Assembly (NCBI RefSeq): GCF_029543155.1
Contig: NZ_JARQXA010000003.1
Coordinates: forward strand, 1 to 64,000
Length of the DNA stretch: 64,000 nucleotides
Reading direction: 5' to 3'
Origin: Sphingomonas sp. HITSZ_GF
Lineage (GTDB): Bacteria > Pseudomonadota > Alphaproteobacteria > Sphingomonadales > Sphingomonadaceae
A model generated the notes under the pieces. The model was not told where the DNA came from. It was given only the letters and a program-made list of their open reading frames with translations, and did no database searches. Positions within the stretch are counted from its first letter, which is position 1. Every line of letters starts with the position of its first letter. The translations under genes were made by a program, and so were the position numbers. Positions 18,205 to 28,585 of the stretch are shown here, one piece after another.

Positions 18205-19430
18205 GCTTTGGTGCTCCAGCGGCCGGTATAGGGCGAGCGCTTCAGATACGGGTTTCGGCGCGTGAAGGCGAGCAGCAACCCATAGCCGATCGCCAGCGCG
18301 ATCATCGACGAGCCGCCATAGGAAATGAAGGGCAAGGTCATGCCCTTGGACGGAGCGATGCCGGTGTTCACCGCCATGTTGATCAGCGACTGCACGCCGA
18401 ACTGTGCCGCCAGCCCCGCCGCGGCGAGCAGGCGGAAGGCGTCGTCCTCGTCGAGCAGCTTCATCAGCACGCGGATGACGATGGCGAAATAGAGCGTGGC
18501 GATCACGGCGCAGGCGATCAGCCCGAACTCCTCCCCGATCACCGAGAAGATATAGTCGGTGTGTCCCTCGGGCAGCTTGAACTTCATGATGCCGTTGCCC
18601 GGCCCGCGCCCGAGCAGCCCGCCCGAGGTGAGCGTGTCGTGCGCCATCTCCACCTGGTAGCGCTCGGCAAGCGCGGCGTCCTTGGTGGGGAACAGGAAGT
18701 TGTCGATGCGGGTGCGCGCGGTGCCGTAGAAGAGATAGGCCGCGACCACGCCGGCCACCGCCGTGCCGCCCAGCCCGGCGATCGCCGCCGGCGAAATGCC
18801 CGAGATCATCAGCAGGATCAGCCACACGCTGCCGAACACGATCGTCTGGCCGAAGTCCGGCTGGAGCATCAGCAGCACACCCACCAGCGCGGTGAGCCCG
18901 CCGGTGATGAACAGCACCGGCAGCTGCGGATCCTTGGCGCGGAAGCTGAGCATCCAGGCGGTGGAGACGATGAACAGCGGCTTGAGGAACTCGGAAGGCT
19001 GGAAGGCGGCGAACTCGGGGCCGATCCAGCGCTTGGCACCGTTCACTTCGTGGCCGAGGATCGGCACCAGCGCGAGGCAGACGATGAAGACCCCCGCCCC
19101 GATCAGCGCCAGCCGCCGCGCCAGCGTGACCGGCAGCATCGACACGGTGATCAGCACCGGCACCGAGACGCAGACCCAGACGAGCTGGCGCCAGAAATAG
19201 TGCATCGCCGGCATGATGTGGCTGGCGTCGGAATAGCGGCGCGCAGTGGCGGGCGACGCGGCGGCGACGGCGACCAGGCCGATCGCGATCAGCATCAGCG
19301 CCAGCGTGAGCAGCACGCGATCGACTTCCCAGAACCACATGCCCGCGCGCGTCTTGCTCGCGCGGCCCAATTGAGGCTGGCCGCGGCGGCGGGCCTCGGG
19401 CACCGCTTCCTGCGGCACGGTCTCGCTCAT
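18201..19430 (-). CDS. ftsW: Peptidoglycan glycosyltransferase FtsW
   Basis: A 409-residue SEDS-family protein with about ten transmembrane helices, the septal peptidoglycan polymerase working with FtsI. Family features are the periplasmic-loop motif NGAKRWIGPEFAAFQPSEFL, GPGNGIMKFKLPEGHTDYIF, VIGEEFGLI, and the final-helix motif LPFISYGGSSMIALAIGYG. It begins 4 bases before the end of murD. The basic N-terminus (about 40 residues) is cytoplasmic. Confidence 0.97.
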   Translation of the reverse strand: MSETVPQEAVPEARRRGQPQLGRASKTRAGMWFWEVDRVLLTLALMLIAIGLVAVAAASPATARRYSDASHIMPAMHYFWRQLVWVCVSVPVLITVSMLPVTLARRLALIGAGVFIVCLALVPILGHEVNGAKRWIGPEFAAFQPSEFLKPLFIVSTAWMLSFRAKDPQLPVLFITGGLTALVGVLLMLQPDFGQTIVFGSVWLILLMISGISPAAIAGLGGTAVAGVVAAYLFYGTARTRIDNFLFPTKDAALAERYQVEMAHDTLTSGGLLGRGPGNGIMKFKLPEGHTDYIFSVIGEEFGLIACAVIATLYFAIVIRVLMKLLDEDDAFRLLAAAGLAAQFGVQSLINMAVNTGIAPSKGMTLPFISYGGSSMIALAIGYGLLLAFTRRNPYLKRSPYTGRWSTKA

Positions 19431-20716
19431 CCCAATGCCTCCACGGCATCGCGGAAGGCCTGGCCCCGCGCCTCATAATCCTTGAACTGGTCGAACGAGG
19501 CGCAGGCCGGCGACAGCAGCACCACCTCGCCCGGCTGTGCCTGCGCCGCGGCGCTCTGCACTGCGACGTCGAGCGTGCCCGAGCGCTCGACCGGCATCTC
19601 GCCTTCGAGCAGCTTGGCGAACATCTCGCCCGCATCGCCGATCGTATAGGCCTTCACGACATGCGGGAAACCGGGCCGGCACGCGTCGAGATCGTCGGTC
19701 TTGGCCTTGCCGCCCAGGATCCAATGGATCTTCGGATAGGCCGAGAGCGCCGGGGCGGTGGAATCGGCGTTGGTCGCCTTGCTGTCGTTGACGAACAGCA
19801 CGCCGTTCATGGTCTTCACCCGTTCCATGCGGTGCGGCAGGCCGGGGAAGCTCTCCAGCCCCTTGTCGATCGCGGCCTTCGAGATGCCGAGCGCCTCGCA
19901 GGCGGCGATCGCGGCAAGCGCGTTCTGGGCGTTGTGCGGCCCCTGCAGCGCCGGCCAGCGCGACTGGTCCATGCACACGCCGGGCGCGATCTTCGTCAGG
20001 TCCTCGCTGCGCCCCGACACCGCGACCTCGCGGGCGATCGCAGCGGAAGGCGCGTCGCCGATGCCGATCACCGCGGCATGGCCCTTGCTCTGCATCGCGA
20101 ACAGCCGCGCCTTCGATGCCGCATAGGATTCGAAACCGGCATAGCGATCGAGATGATCGGGGGTGATATTGAGCAAAACCGCGACATCGCAGTTGAGACT
20201 ATGCGTGAGGTCGATCTGGTAGCTGCTGAGTTCGAGCACATAGACGCCGCCTTCGGGCAGCGGCTCCTGCCCCAGGATCGGCAGCCCGATATTGCCGCCA
20301 AGCCGCGCGGGAATGCCGGCGGTCTCGATAATATGGTGGATCAGCGCGGTGGTGGTCGACTTGCCGTTGGTGCCGGTGATCCCGACAACGCGGTGCGCGG
20401 GCATCTCGGCGCGGGCCTCGGCGAACAGCTCGATGTCGCCGATCACGGGGACGTGCGCAGTCGCTGCCTTGAGCGCGATCGGATGCGTATTGAGCGGCAC
20501 GCCCGGCGACACCGCGATGCCGGCGAAGCCGGTCAGGTCGATCTCGACGGGATCGGCAAGCTCGGCGCCCTGCACCCTGGTGCGCGCAACCTCGCTGGAA
20601 TCCCACGCCACGACCTCGGCGCCCGACGCCACCAGCGCGTCGACCGTCGCCAGCCCCGAGCGCGCAAGCCCGAGCACCGCATAGCGTTTGCCGCGCCAGG
20701 TGGTGCTGGTGATCAC
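19427..20716 (-). CDS. murD: UDP-N-acetylmuramoylalanine--D-glutamate ligase
   Basis: A 429-residue Mur ligase that adds D-Glu to UDP-MurNAc-L-Ala. It has an N-terminal Rossmann opening [18 protein letters not shown], the ATP loop [36 protein letters not shown], and the late [11 protein letters not shown] and [19 protein letters not shown] signatures. The start is the GTG at 20716, whose GTGA overlaps the mraY stop. The frame continues upstream within mraY, but that part is a shadow. Confidence 0.97.
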   Translation of the reverse strand: MITSTTWRGKRYAVLGLARSGLATVDALVASGAEVVAWDSSEVARTRVQGAELADPVEIDLTGFAGIAVSPGVPLNTHPIALKAATAHVPVIGDIELFAEARAEMPAHRVVGITGTNGKSTTTALIHHIIETAGIPARLGGNIGLPILGQEPLPEGGVYVLELSSYQIDLTHSLNCDVAVLLNITPDHLDRYAGFESYAASKARLFAMQSKGHAAVIGIGDAPSAAIAREVAVSGRSEDLTKIAPGVCMDQSRWPALQGPHNAQNALAAIAACEALGISKAAIDKGLESFPGLPHRMERVKTMNGVLFVNDSKATNADSTAPALSAYPKIHWILGGKAKTDDLDACRPGFPHVVKAYTIGDAGEMFAKLLEGEMPVERSGTLDVAVQSAAAQAQPGEVVLLSPACASFDQFKDYEARGQAFRDAVEALG

Positions 20717-21783
20717 CGAAGCTTGAGCGTCGCGAGACCCGCCAGCGCCAGCACGAAGGCGATGATCCAGAAGCGGATCACGACCGTCGGCTCCGACCAG
20801 CCGAGCTGCTCGAAATGGTGGTGGATCGGCGCCATCTTGAAGATGCGCTTGCCGGTGCGCTTGAAGAAGAACACCTGGATGATGACGCTGAGCGCCTCCA
20901 TCACGAACAGGCCGCCGATGATGCCGAGGACCAGCTCGTGGTGCGTGGTGACGGCGATCGTGCCGAGCGCGCCGCCCAGCGCCAGGCTGCCGGTATCGCC
21001 CATGAACACCGCCGCCGGGGGCGCGTTGAACCACAGGAAGGCCAGCCCCGCGCCGACCATCGCGCCGCAGAAGATCGCCAGATCGCCGGCGCCCGGCACG
21101 TGGGGGATGCCCAGATAGGTGGCGAACACCTTGTTGCCGGCCAGGTACGCGATCAGCATGAACGCCATGCTGGCGATCACCACCGGCATCGTCGCCAGCC
21201 CGTCGAGCCCGTCAGTGAGGTTCACCGCATTGCCGAACGCGACGATCACGAAGGCGGCGAAGGCGATGTAGAAATAGCTGATGTCGGGATGGAAGCCGCT
21301 GAAGAAGGGCACGTAGAGCTGGGTGCCGTTCTGCGAGCAGATGATCGCCGCGGCGATGCCCGCGATCGCGAACTCGCCGATCAGGCGCACCTTGCCCGAT
21401 ACGCCCGCGGTCTTCTGCTTCCGCACCTTGTCGTAATCGTCGAGGAAGCCGATCATGCCGAAGCCGAAGGTGACGAACATGCACGCCCAGACATAGGGGT
21501 TGCGCAGGTCCATCCACAAAAGCAGCGAGAGCATGAGCGAGGTGAGGATCATCAGCCCGCCCATCGTCGGCGTGCCACGCTTGGCGAGATGGCTCTGCGG
21601 GCCATCGTCGCGGATCGGCTGCCCCTTGCCCTGGCGGACGCGCAGCCAGCCGATGAAGCGCGGCCCGATCACCAGCCCGAGCAGCAGCGCCGTCGCCACC
21701 GCACCGCCGGTGCGGAACGAGAGATAGCGGAACAGATTGAAGACCCCGGGGAAGCCGAGCAGGTCCGCGATCCAGTACAACAT
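20713..21783 (-). CDS. mraY: Phospho-N-acetylmuramoyl-pentapeptide transferase
   Basis: A 356-residue membrane enzyme with ten helices that makes lipid I from UDP-MurNAc-pentapeptide and undecaprenyl phosphate. The conserved catalytic stretches are visible: [22 protein letters not shown] (Asp-Asp), [28 protein letters not shown] and [15 protein letters not shown]. Its ATG shares one base with the murF stop (TGATG), and its own stop overlaps murD. Confidence 0.98.
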   Translation of the reverse strand: MLYWIADLLGFPGVFNLFRYLSFRTGGAVATALLLGLVIGPRFIGWLRVRQGKGQPIRDDGPQSHLAKRGTPTMGGLMILTSLMLSLLLWMDLRNPYVWACMFVTFGFGMIGFLDDYDKVRKQKTAGVSGKVRLIGEFAIAGIAAAIICSQNGTQLYVPFFSGFHPDISYFYIAFAAFVIVAFGNAVNLTDGLDGLATMPVVIASMAFMLIAYLAGNKVFATYLGIPHVPGAGDLAIFCGAMVGAGLAFLWFNAPPAAVFMGDTGSLALGGALGTIAVTTHHELVLGIIGGLFVMEALSVIIQVFFFKRTGKRIFKMAPIHHHFEQLGWSEPTVVIRFWIIAFVLALAGLATLKLR

Positions 21784-23162
21784 CAGGCAGGTGCCCTTTC
21801 CGCCAACGCCGCGACCACGGTACCAAGCCGCACGCCGTTCGACCCTTTTATGAGAACCGCGTCGCCGGACTGGAGCATGTCATCGAGCCTGCCCAGCGCG
21901 GTCGCCGCGTCGGGCACATGGACGAAATCGACGCGCCCCTCAAGCGCCTCCGCGAGCGGCGCCATCGCTTCGCCGACGAGAATGGCATAATCCACCCCGG
22001 CGGCCTCGATCGGGCCGGAGAGCTCGGCGTGGAAGGCAGCCGAATGCTCGCCCAGCTCGCGCATCTCGCCGAGCACCGCCAGCTTGCGGCCCTTCTCGTG
22101 CGCCAGCACCTCGAGCGTCGCGCGCATAGAGGCGGGGTTGGCGTTGTAGCTCTCGTCGATCACCAGCGCCTCGCCGCTGCCGGTAGGCACCACCAGCCGT
22201 GCGCCGCGCCCGGCCAGCCCGCCCAGCTCGGCAAGCGCAAGGCCCGCCAGCTCGAGGTCGCCGCCCACCGCATCGACCGCGGCGAGGATCGCCATCGCGT
22301 TCGACACCCAGTGCGCGCCCGGCTGCGAGAGGGTGAAGCTCAGCTCGCGCTGCCCGAAGCGCGCCGTGACGAAGGTACCCCCCGTCCGCGTGCGCATCGT
22401 CTCGACCGCGCGGTAATCGGCGCCTTCGCCCAAACCGAAGCTGACGATCTTTGCCGCATAGGGCTTCGCCGCCGCGATCAGCCGGTCACGGTGCGGGCTA
22501 TCGAAGGGCACGATCGCGGTGCCGCCGGGCTCCAGTCCCTGGAAGATCTCGCCCTTGGCATCGGCGATCGCCGCTTCATCGGCGAAAAAGCCCATATGCG
22601 CCGGGGCGATCGTGGTGACGATCGCGACGTGCGGACGCACCAGCCGGGTCAGCGCCGCCAGCTCGCCGGCGTGGTTCATGCCCATCTCGAACACGCCGAA
22701 CCGCGCATTGCGCGGCATCCGGGCGAGGCTGAGCGGCACGCCGGTATGGTTGTTGTAGCTCTTGACCGAGCGATGCGCATGGCCGGGGGCATTGCGCTCC
22801 AGCGCGGCGAACAACGCTTCCTTGGTGCCGGTCTTGCCGACCGATCCGGTGACGCCGATCACCTTGCCCTGCATCCGCGCACGACTCGCCACGCCCAGCG
22901 CATCGAGCGCCGCGGTGGTGTCCGCCACGGTGACGTGCGGATAGTCGGTCGGCTGCGAGACGACCGCGCCCGCCGCGCCCTGCGCGAAGGTCTGGCCGAG
23001 GAACTTGTGCCCGTCGGTGGTCTCGCCCTTGAGCGCGAGGAACAGATCCCCCTGCCCCACCTCGCGCGAATCAAAGGCGACGCCCGAGACTTCGAAGTCC
23101 GCAGACGCCGTGCCGCCGGTCGCCTGGGCGATCTCGGAGGAAGTCCAAAGGCGAACGCTCAT
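21783..23162 (-). CDS. murF: UDP-MurNAc-tripeptide--D-alanyl-D-alanine ligase
   Basis: A 459-residue Mur ligase that adds D-Ala-D-Ala, completing the pentapeptide. The N-terminal uridine-binding region has [20 protein letters not shown]. The ATP loop is [15 protein letters not shown] (a normal MurF variant). Later come [20 protein letters not shown] and [18 protein letters not shown] sequences. The ATG at 23162 follows immediately after GGGGAGGGGCTT. This purine-rich ribosome site is also one arm of a perfect 9-bp hairpin in the intergenic repeat upstream, so the start may be occluded. Confidence 0.97.
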   Translation of the reverse strand: MSVRLWTSSEIAQATGGTASADFEVSGVAFDSREVGQGDLFLALKGETTDGHKFLGQTFAQGAAGAVVSQPTDYPHVTVADTTAALDALGVASRARMQGKVIGVTGSVGKTGTKEALFAALERNAPGHAHRSVKSYNNHTGVPLSLARMPRNARFGVFEMGMNHAGELAALTRLVRPHVAIVTTIAPAHMGFFADEAAIADAKGEIFQGLEPGGTAIVPFDSPHRDRLIAAAKPYAAKIVSFGLGEGADYRAVETMRTRTGGTFVTARFGQRELSFTLSQPGAHWVSNAMAILAAVDAVGGDLELAGLALAELGGLAGRGARLVVPTGSGEALVIDESYNANPASMRATLEVLAHEKGRKLAVLGEMRELGEHSAAFHAELSGPIEAAGVDYAILVGEAMAPLAEALEGRVDFVHVPDAATALGRLDDMLQSGDAVLIKGSNGVRLGTVVAALAERAPA

Positions 23163-23271
23163 AAGCCCCTCCCCTTCAGGGGAGGGGTTGGGGTGGGGGC
23201 CGTCCGCGAGCGATAGTCTCGGTGAGACACATGCCCCACCCCAAACCCCTCCCCTGAAGGGGAGGGGCTTA
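23163..23271. repeat. Long inverted repeat between murE and murF
   Basis: The arm at 23163-23199 (AAGCCCCTCCCCTTCAGGGG, then AGGGGTTGGGGTGGGGG) is repeated inverted at about 23234-23271. Each arm contains its own CCCCTCCCC-TGAA-GGGGAGGGG hairpin. It is the only sizeable gap inside the mur part of the operon, and its inner arm supplies the murF ribosome-binding site. It looks like a mobile REP-like element that landed in the operon. Confidence 0.85.
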
Positions 23272-23289
23272 AGAAGGAAAAGCCCGCCT

Positions 23290-24708
23290 TCACGCCGCGC
23301 ACTCCCGCGCCACGGAGACGTCGTCGAACGGCAGCACCATGTCGCCAACGATCTGGCCCTGCTCGTGTCCCTTGCCGGCGACCAGCACGATGTCCTCGCT
23401 CCCGGCCATGTCGATCGCGGCCTTGATCGCCTCGCGGCGCCCGCCAATCTCGATCGCGCCCGGCGCGCCTTCAAGCACCTGGGCGCGGATCGCCGCCGGA
23501 TCCTCGGAGCGCGGATTGTCGTCGGTGACGATCACCACGTCGGCGCCCGCCGTCGCTGCCTGGCCCATCGGGGCGCGCTTGCCGGTGTCGCGGTCGCCAC
23601 CGGCGCCGAACACGATGATCAGCTTGCCCCTGGTGTGCGGCTTGAGCGCCGAGATCGCCGCTTCCAGTGCATCGGGGGTGTGCGCATAGTCGACATAGAC
23701 GGGCGCGCCGACCTTGGTGATCACCGCGCGCTCGAGCCGCCCGCGCACCGGCTGGAGCCGGCTGAGGTCGCCCAGCGTCTGCGCCACGTCGCCGCCCGTC
23801 GCGATCACCAGCCCGGCGGCGACCAGCGCATTGGCGGCCTGATAGGCGCCGATCAGCGGCAGGTTTACCTTGTGCGTCTTGCCCTCGGCCTCGATCACCA
23901 GCCCCTGGCCGAGCAGCGTCGGCTCGCGGCCCACCAGGCGCAGCGTGCTGCCATGCTCGCCCACGGTGATCAGCTTGTTGCCGCGCGCCCGCGCCAGATC
24001 CTCGATCCGCGGGGAATTGGGATCGTCTGCCCACACCACCGCCGTGCCGCCGTCCATGTCGAGCACATCGGCAAACAGGCGCATCTTGGCGTGGAAATAG
24101 GTTTCCATGTCGCCGTGATAGTCGAGGTGATCGCGGCTGAGATTGGTGAATGCCGCGGCCTTCACCGGCAGGCCCTCGGTCCGGTATTGCGAGAGGCCGT
24201 GCGACGAGGCCTCGAACGCGACATGGCTCACGCCCTCGCGCGCCAGCCCGGCGACGTTCGAGAGGAAGGTGACGATGTCGGGCGTGGTGAGGCCGGTGCT
24301 CACCGTGTCGTCCGCAGTGGTGACGCCCAGCGTCCCGATCGAGGCGGCGTGGAAGCCGCGCATCCGCCAGAGCTGGCGGGTCATCTCGACGGTGGAGGTC
24401 TTGCCGTTGGTGCCCGTCACCGCCACCGCGGTGCCCGGGAAGGGCGCGAAGAACTTCGCCGCCAGCCGGGCGAACTTCTCGCGCGGATTCTCGTCTGCGA
24501 TGTGAAGCGCGCCTTCCACCTTCGCCCCGGGCCGGGCGACGATCGCGACCGCGCCGGCCTTCACCGCATCGGCAATGAAGTCCTCACCGTTGAACCGCGC
24601 CCCTTCGAAGGCGCCGAAGATCGTGCCGGGCGCGACCTTGCGGTGGTCGATGGCAAATCCGGTGACGACGGCGCTCTCCCCGCCCCCCGTCAGCGCGCCG
24701 AGTTTCAT
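23290..24708 (-). CDS. murE: UDP-MurNAc-L-Ala-D-Glu--meso-diaminopimelate ligase
   Basis: A 472-residue Mur ligase that adds the third residue. The ATP loop is AVTGTNGKTSTVEMTRQLW. The substrate region is ASSHGLSQYRTEGLP and the domain-2 motif is LSRDHLDYHGDMETY. The C-terminal IVTDDNPRSEDPAAIR contains the DNPR sequence that marks meso-DAP rather than lysine specificity, as expected of a Gram-negative. It overlaps ftsI by 4 bases. Confidence 0.97.
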   Translation of the reverse strand: MKLGALTGGGESAVVTGFAIDHRKVAPGTIFGAFEGARFNGEDFIADAVKAGAVAIVARPGAKVEGALHIADENPREKFARLAAKFFAPFPGTAVAVTGTNGKTSTVEMTRQLWRMRGFHAASIGTLGVTTADDTVSTGLTTPDIVTFLSNVAGLAREGVSHVAFEASSHGLSQYRTEGLPVKAAAFTNLSRDHLDYHGDMETYFHAKMRLFADVLDMDGGTAVVWADDPNSPRIEDLARARGNKLITVGEHGSTLRLVGREPTLLGQGLVIEAEGKTHKVNLPLIGAYQAANALVAAGLVIATGGDVAQTLGDLSRLQPVRGRLERAVITKVGAPVYVDYAHTPDALEAAISALKPHTRGKLIIVFGAGGDRDTGKRAPMGQAATAGADVVIVTDDNPRSEDPAAIRAQVLEGAPGAIEIGGRREAIKAAIDMAGSEDIVLVAGKGHEQGQIVGDMVLPFDDVSVARECAA

Positions 24709-26420
24709 TCGGGATCCTTCTTGTCGGCGTCGGGGCCTGCCCAGATCAGCGGCAGCAGCTCGCGCTCGTCGATATCGCGGTTCGCGTCAGGCACCACGCC
24801 CAGCAGCGAGCCGGTACGGCTCACCACGCGGCCGACCACCGGCGCCACCGTCCAGGCGGCGGTGGTGCGATAGACGCCGATCGAGGGATTGGCTTTGGGC
24901 GAATCGAGCATGGCGATCATCACATAGCGCGGCGCGTCGATGGGGAAAGCCGCCGCGAAGGTCGAAACGTTACGATGCTTGTCGTAACCACCTTCGCTCG
25001 CAGCTTCCGCCGTGCCGGTCTTGCCGCCGATGCGGAAGCCGGGCGCATCGCCCTTGCGGCCGGTGCCCTTGAGCACGATCAGGCGCAGCAGCTGGCGCAT
25101 CCGCGCGCTGGTCTCCGGCTTGAACACGCGCGTGCCCTGGGGCGGGCGCGCGGGATCGACCCGGCGCAGCGTCGCCGGGCGCAGGATCCCGCCATTGACC
25201 AGCGCGGCATAGGCCGTGGCGAGGTGAAGCGGGGTCACCGCGATGCCATGGCCATACGCGGTAGTCATTACCGTGACCCGGCCCCAGCTCGACGGCCAGA
25301 GCGGCCGCGCGCTCGCACCCAGCTCGATCTCGGGCTTCTTGTCGAAGCCGAGCCGACGGAAGATCTCCTGCATCTTCTCCGCGCCCAGCTCGTCGGCGAT
25401 CCGCGCGGTGGCGATGTTCGAGGAATAGATCAGCGTCTCCGGGATGTTGAGCCAGCGGAACTGCTCGTCGCCCGGATCGTCGTGAATCTTGAAGCGGCCG
25501 ATCTGGAGCGGTACCGTCGCATCGAAGCGGCGCGACATCGAGGTGATCGTGCCGGTATCGATCGCCGCCGCAACCGCGATCGGCTTGAAGGTCGACCCCA
25601 GCTCATAGACGCTCTGCGTCACGTTGTTGCGCGGCGGCGGGCCGCCGATCGCGTTGGGATTGAAGGCGGGAAGCGACGTCATCGCAATGACTTCGCCGGT
25701 CTCGACATCGAGGATCACGCCCGCGGCGCCGCGCGCCTGGAGCTGCGTCATCGCGGTGCCCAGCTCGTTCTCCAGCGCCGCCTGCACGCGCAGATCGAGC
25801 GACAGCGCCACCGGCTCGCCGCGCTTGGCGGGATCGGAGAGCTGCGCGTCGAGCACCTGCTCCATGCCGTAGCGGCCATGGCCGGTGCTATCGATATAGC
25901 CGAGCACGTGCGCAGCGAGCGTCGACTGCGGATAGAGCCGGTCATTCTCGCGCTGGAACTCGACCGCCGGCTGGCCCAGCGCGTTCACCTGGCTCACCAG
26001 CTCGGGCATCGCGTTGCGCTTGAGATAGGCGAAGCCGGTGTTCGACTTCAGGATCGCATAATAGCGCTCGGCGCTCTGATCGGGGATCAGCGCCGCGAGC
26101 TGCTTGGCCAGCTCGGCCTTGTCGCCGATCACCTGGTTCGGGTGGATCGCGATCGTCCAGGCATCGATCGAGCGGGCGAGCGGCGCACCGCGCCGGTCGA
26201 CGATGTCGCCGCGCGGCGGCACCAGCGTGGTCGCGATGTCGCGCGCCGTCGCCGGCTCTGCCCAGATCGCGAGAAAGGCGAGCTTGCCGACGACGAGCAG
26301 CATGCCGAACCCGAACAGGATCGACAGGATCATCAGGCGGACCTGGGCGGTGGCGACAAGCGCCTGACGGGCATCGCCCGTACGGCCCTTGCGGGCCGGC
26401 GGGGCGACGACGACGATCAA
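24705..26420 (-). CDS. ftsI: Peptidoglycan D,D-transpeptidase FtsI (PBP3)
   Basis: A 571-residue class B penicillin-binding protein that crosslinks septal peptidoglycan. One N-terminal transmembrane helix (about 28-50) is followed by the dimerisation domain with the RGDIVDRRGAPLARS-like motif. The transpeptidase domain has all three active-site motifs: STFK (GSTFKPIAVA, nucleophile Ser), SSN (YSSNIATAR) and KTGT (GGKTGTAEAA). It overlaps ftsL and murE by 4 bases each. Confidence 0.97.
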   Translation of the reverse strand: MIVVVAPPARKGRTGDARQALVATAQVRLMILSILFGFGMLLVVGKLAFLAIWAEPATARDIATTLVPPRGDIVDRRGAPLARSIDAWTIAIHPNQVIGDKAELAKQLAALIPDQSAERYYAILKSNTGFAYLKRNAMPELVSQVNALGQPAVEFQRENDRLYPQSTLAAHVLGYIDSTGHGRYGMEQVLDAQLSDPAKRGEPVALSLDLRVQAALENELGTAMTQLQARGAAGVILDVETGEVIAMTSLPAFNPNAIGGPPPRNNVTQSVYELGSTFKPIAVAAAIDTGTITSMSRRFDATVPLQIGRFKIHDDPGDEQFRWLNIPETLIYSSNIATARIADELGAEKMQEIFRRLGFDKKPEIELGASARPLWPSSWGRVTVMTTAYGHGIAVTPLHLATAYAALVNGGILRPATLRRVDPARPPQGTRVFKPETSARMRQLLRLIVLKGTGRKGDAPGFRIGGKTGTAEAASEGGYDKHRNVSTFAAAFPIDAPRYVMIAMLDSPKANPSIGVYRTTAAWTVAPVVGRVVSRTGSLLGVVPDANRDIDERELLPLIWAGPDADKKDPE

Positions 26421-26986
26421 CGGAGCGCCAGCTTCTCGCGCTGCGCCAGCTTCTTCAGGTCATCGATGGTCGAGGTGCTGAGCACGCCCTTGTCGGCCAT
26501 CGCCACCCGCTTGTCCGCCTTTTGCATGAGTGCGTGAAGTTCCCTGTCCTGCTGCGCCACGCTCTTGCCCGAAGCCGGCGCCGCTGCTGCGGGGGCCGCC
26601 TGCACCGGCTGGACCGATGCCGTCGCCACCGCTGCGACGGGCTGAGCCGCCGGCGCGCCGGTCGGAACGATCAGCGAAGCGTTCTGAATCTGCGCGGGCT
26701 GGTCGAGGCTGGCCAGCGCAGTTTCGCCGGCCAGATACTGGCCGGGAGCCGGCGCCGCAAGCGCCAGCACCTCGCCGTTCCAGCGCTCGATCTGCGCCAG
26801 GTTCGCGCGCGTCTGGAACTCGGTCTCCAGGCTGCGGATGTCCTTCTGCGCCTGCAGGATCGCAGTCTTCATCCCGTTGAGCCGGGCCTGCTCGGCCGCG
26901 CCGTGCGAGTTGACCATGTAGCATGCCGGCGCCACCACAACGCCGCAGAGGAACCACCCAAGTCCCTTGAAGCTCTGAACCGACAT
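26417..26986 (-). CDS. ftsL: Cell division protein FtsL (long form)
   Basis: A 189-residue small bitopic protein in the FtsL position between rsmH and ftsI. After a short N-terminus comes a hydrophobic segment (LGWFLCGVVVAPACYMV, about 9-25), then a heptad-like coiled-coil (GAAEQARLNGMKTAILQAQK, about 29-65). Position, topology and coiled-coil support FtsL, although sequence identity in this family is always low. It is roughly 70 residues longer than usual FtsL because of an Ala/Pro/Val-rich stretch (about 80-150) and a Lys-rich tail. The start at 26986 lies 1 base after the rsmH stop; a longer frame upstream is a shadow. Confidence 0.8.
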   Translation of the reverse strand: MSVQSFKGLGWFLCGVVVAPACYMVNSHGAAEQARLNGMKTAILQAQKDIRSLETEFQTRANLAQIERWNGEVLALAAPAPGQYLAGETALASLDQPAQIQNASLIVPTGAPAAQPVAAVATASVQPVQAAPAAAAPASGKSVAQQDRELHALMQKADKRVAMADKGVLSTSTIDDLKKLAQREKLALR

Positions 26987-26987
26987 C

Positions 26988-27941
26988 TCACGCAACTCCT
27001 TCACTGGACCACGGCGCCGCTGCAGTCCGCCGCGCGACGCGCAGCGTGGCCGAGCGGGCACGCGGATTACGGGCAACCTCGTCATCGCCCGGCTTCACGG
27101 CCTTGGCGGGAGGTTCGAAACTGGGCTCGGCGCGCGGGCCGACGGCCGGGCGGTGGCGCGAACCGGCGGGCTCGCTGCCGCTGCGCTCGCGCAGGAAACG
27201 CTTGACCAGCCGGTCTTCCAGGCTGTGGAAGGTCACCACCGCCAGCCGGCCGCCGGGCTTGAGCACGCGCTCGGCCGCGGCCAGGCCTTCCGCCAGCTCG
27301 TCGAGCTCGCGGTTGATGAAGATGCGCACCGCCTGGAAGGTCCGCGTCGCCGGGTCCTTCTTGTCGTGCGGCTTGTGGCCGAGCGCCTTGCGGACGACAT
27401 TGGCGAGGTCGGTCGTCGTCGCCAGCGGGCGCGCGCGGACGATCGCGCTCGCCACGCGGCGCGAGCGCGGCTCCTCGCCGAACTCGTAGAGCACGTCAGC
27501 GATGTCGCCCTCGTCCGCCTCGTTCAGCCATTCGGCCGCGGTCATCCCCTCGCCGGCCATGCGCATGTCGAGCGGCCCTTCCTGCTGGAAGGAGAAGCCG
27601 CGCTCGGCCTGGTCGAGCTGCATCGACGACACGCCGATGTCCATCGTCACGCCGTCGACGGGCACGAGGCCGCGGCGCTCGAGCTCGCTCTCCAGCTGGC
27701 TGAACGGGGCTTCGATCAGGATCAGATGGCCATTGGCCTGGGCGACGAGAGTTTGGCCGCCTTCGATCGCACGGGGGTCGCGATCGAAGGCGGCCACCTC
27801 GGCACCCCGCTCGAGGATGGCGTTGGTGTAGCCGCCTGCGCCGAAGGTGCAGTCGACATGGCGCTCGCCGGGCACAGGGGCGAGGCCGTCGACCACTTCG
27901 GTCATCAGCACGGGGATATGGGGCTCGGTCGGGGAGCTCAC
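26988..27941 (-). CDS. rsmH: 16S rRNA (cytosine1402-N4)-methyltransferase
   Basis: A 317-residue SAM-dependent methyltransferase (formerly MraW) acting on C1402 of 16S rRNA. Motifs: [20 protein letters not shown], the SAM-binding [51 protein letters not shown], and the late [20 protein letters not shown]. The GTG at 27941 overlaps the mraZ stop by 4 bases. It is the second gene of the dcw operon. Confidence 0.97.
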   Translation of the reverse strand: MSSPTEPHIPVLMTEVVDGLAPVPGERHVDCTFGAGGYTNAILERGAEVAAFDRDPRAIEGGQTLVAQANGHLILIEAPFSQLESELERRGLVPVDGVTMDIGVSSMQLDQAERGFSFQQEGPLDMRMAGEGMTAAEWLNEADEGDIADVLYEFGEEPRSRRVASAIVRARPLATTTDLANVVRKALGHKPHDKKDPATRTFQAVRIFINRELDELAEGLAAAERVLKPGGRLAVVTFHSLEDRLVKRFLRERSGSEPAGSRHRPAVGPRAEPSFEPPAKAVKPGDDEVARNPRARSATLRVARRTAAAPWSSEGVA

Positions 27942-28423
27942 AGCGTCACTCCCTTCGCCTGGCACAGATACTCGCAGATCTCGCGCAGCGTGGGGTCTGC
28001 CTGCGGATCGCTCATCAGGCGCTCGGGCGCCCAGATGTCGAAGGTCTCGCCGCTGCCGTAGAACAGCGCCCATTTCTGGATGCCCGCCTTCATCTTGAAG
28101 AAGGGCGGGATCACGAAGCGGCCCGAGTCATCGTACGGCGCCTTCTCGACCTGGCCGAAGGCGCGGCGCTTGGCGCGATAGTCCACCTCGGTGCCGCGAT
28201 CGGCGTCGAGCTGCTCGCGGCGATCGATGCGGTCGTATTTTTCCTTGGACCAGCTCAGGTCGTGCGCGGAGAGGCACGGATCGAACGGGTGGAGGCCCAC
28301 GACGATCTGGCGGATGTCGGAATTGCGCTCGGCGGCGTTGCGCAGGTCTGCGGGAATGGCGACGCGACCCTTCTGGTCGACCGCCTGGAGCGCAAATCCC
28401 TCGAAGAGCTCCCTGTCCGCCAC
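27938..28423 (-). CDS. mraZ: Transcriptional regulator MraZ
   Basis: A 161-residue protein with two AbrB-like MraZ domains. The first is [20 protein letters not shown], and the second is [19 protein letters not shown]. MraZ forms rings that bind tandem GGG-containing repeats in its own promoter and repress the dcw operon. The start is a GTG at 28423. Ten-base-spaced GGGA repeats lie about 130-160 bases upstream and are a candidate operator. Confidence 0.95.
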   Translation of the reverse strand: MADRELFEGFALQAVDQKGRVAIPADLRNAAERNSDIRQIVVGLHPFDPCLSAHDLSWSKEKYDRIDRREQLDADRGTEVDYRAKRRAFGQVEKAPYDDSGRFVIPPFFKMKAGIQKWALFYGSGETFDIWAPERLMSDPQADPTLREICEYLCQAKGVTL

Positions 28424-28549
28424 GCCAAAACCCCAATGGGCACAGCTTTCCCGTCTCCGGAATCAACCCCCACGGCCGCTCCGGCGCTTAAAATGACGAT
28501 GAAAAGGGTGTGCCCCCTCTTAAGCATCTCGTTTTACCAACAAGCGCTC

Positions 28550-28585
28550 GGGGATACAACGGGAGAATTGGGGATAGAGCGGGAA
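28550..28585. promoter_or_regulatory. Candidate MraZ operator: four GGGA repeats, 10-bp period
   Basis: GGGA occurs at 28551, 28561, 28571 and 28581 on the plus strand, with an exact 10-base period, one DNA turn. Two further GGGG tracts on the opposite strand (within 28588-28602) also have 10-base spacing. MraZ operators in other bacteria are TGGGN repeats with 5-base spacers, i.e. the same period. The rest of the 608-base gap upstream of mraZ (28424-29031) holds no convincing gene. It probably contains the operon promoter, which I cannot place. Confidence 0.55.
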
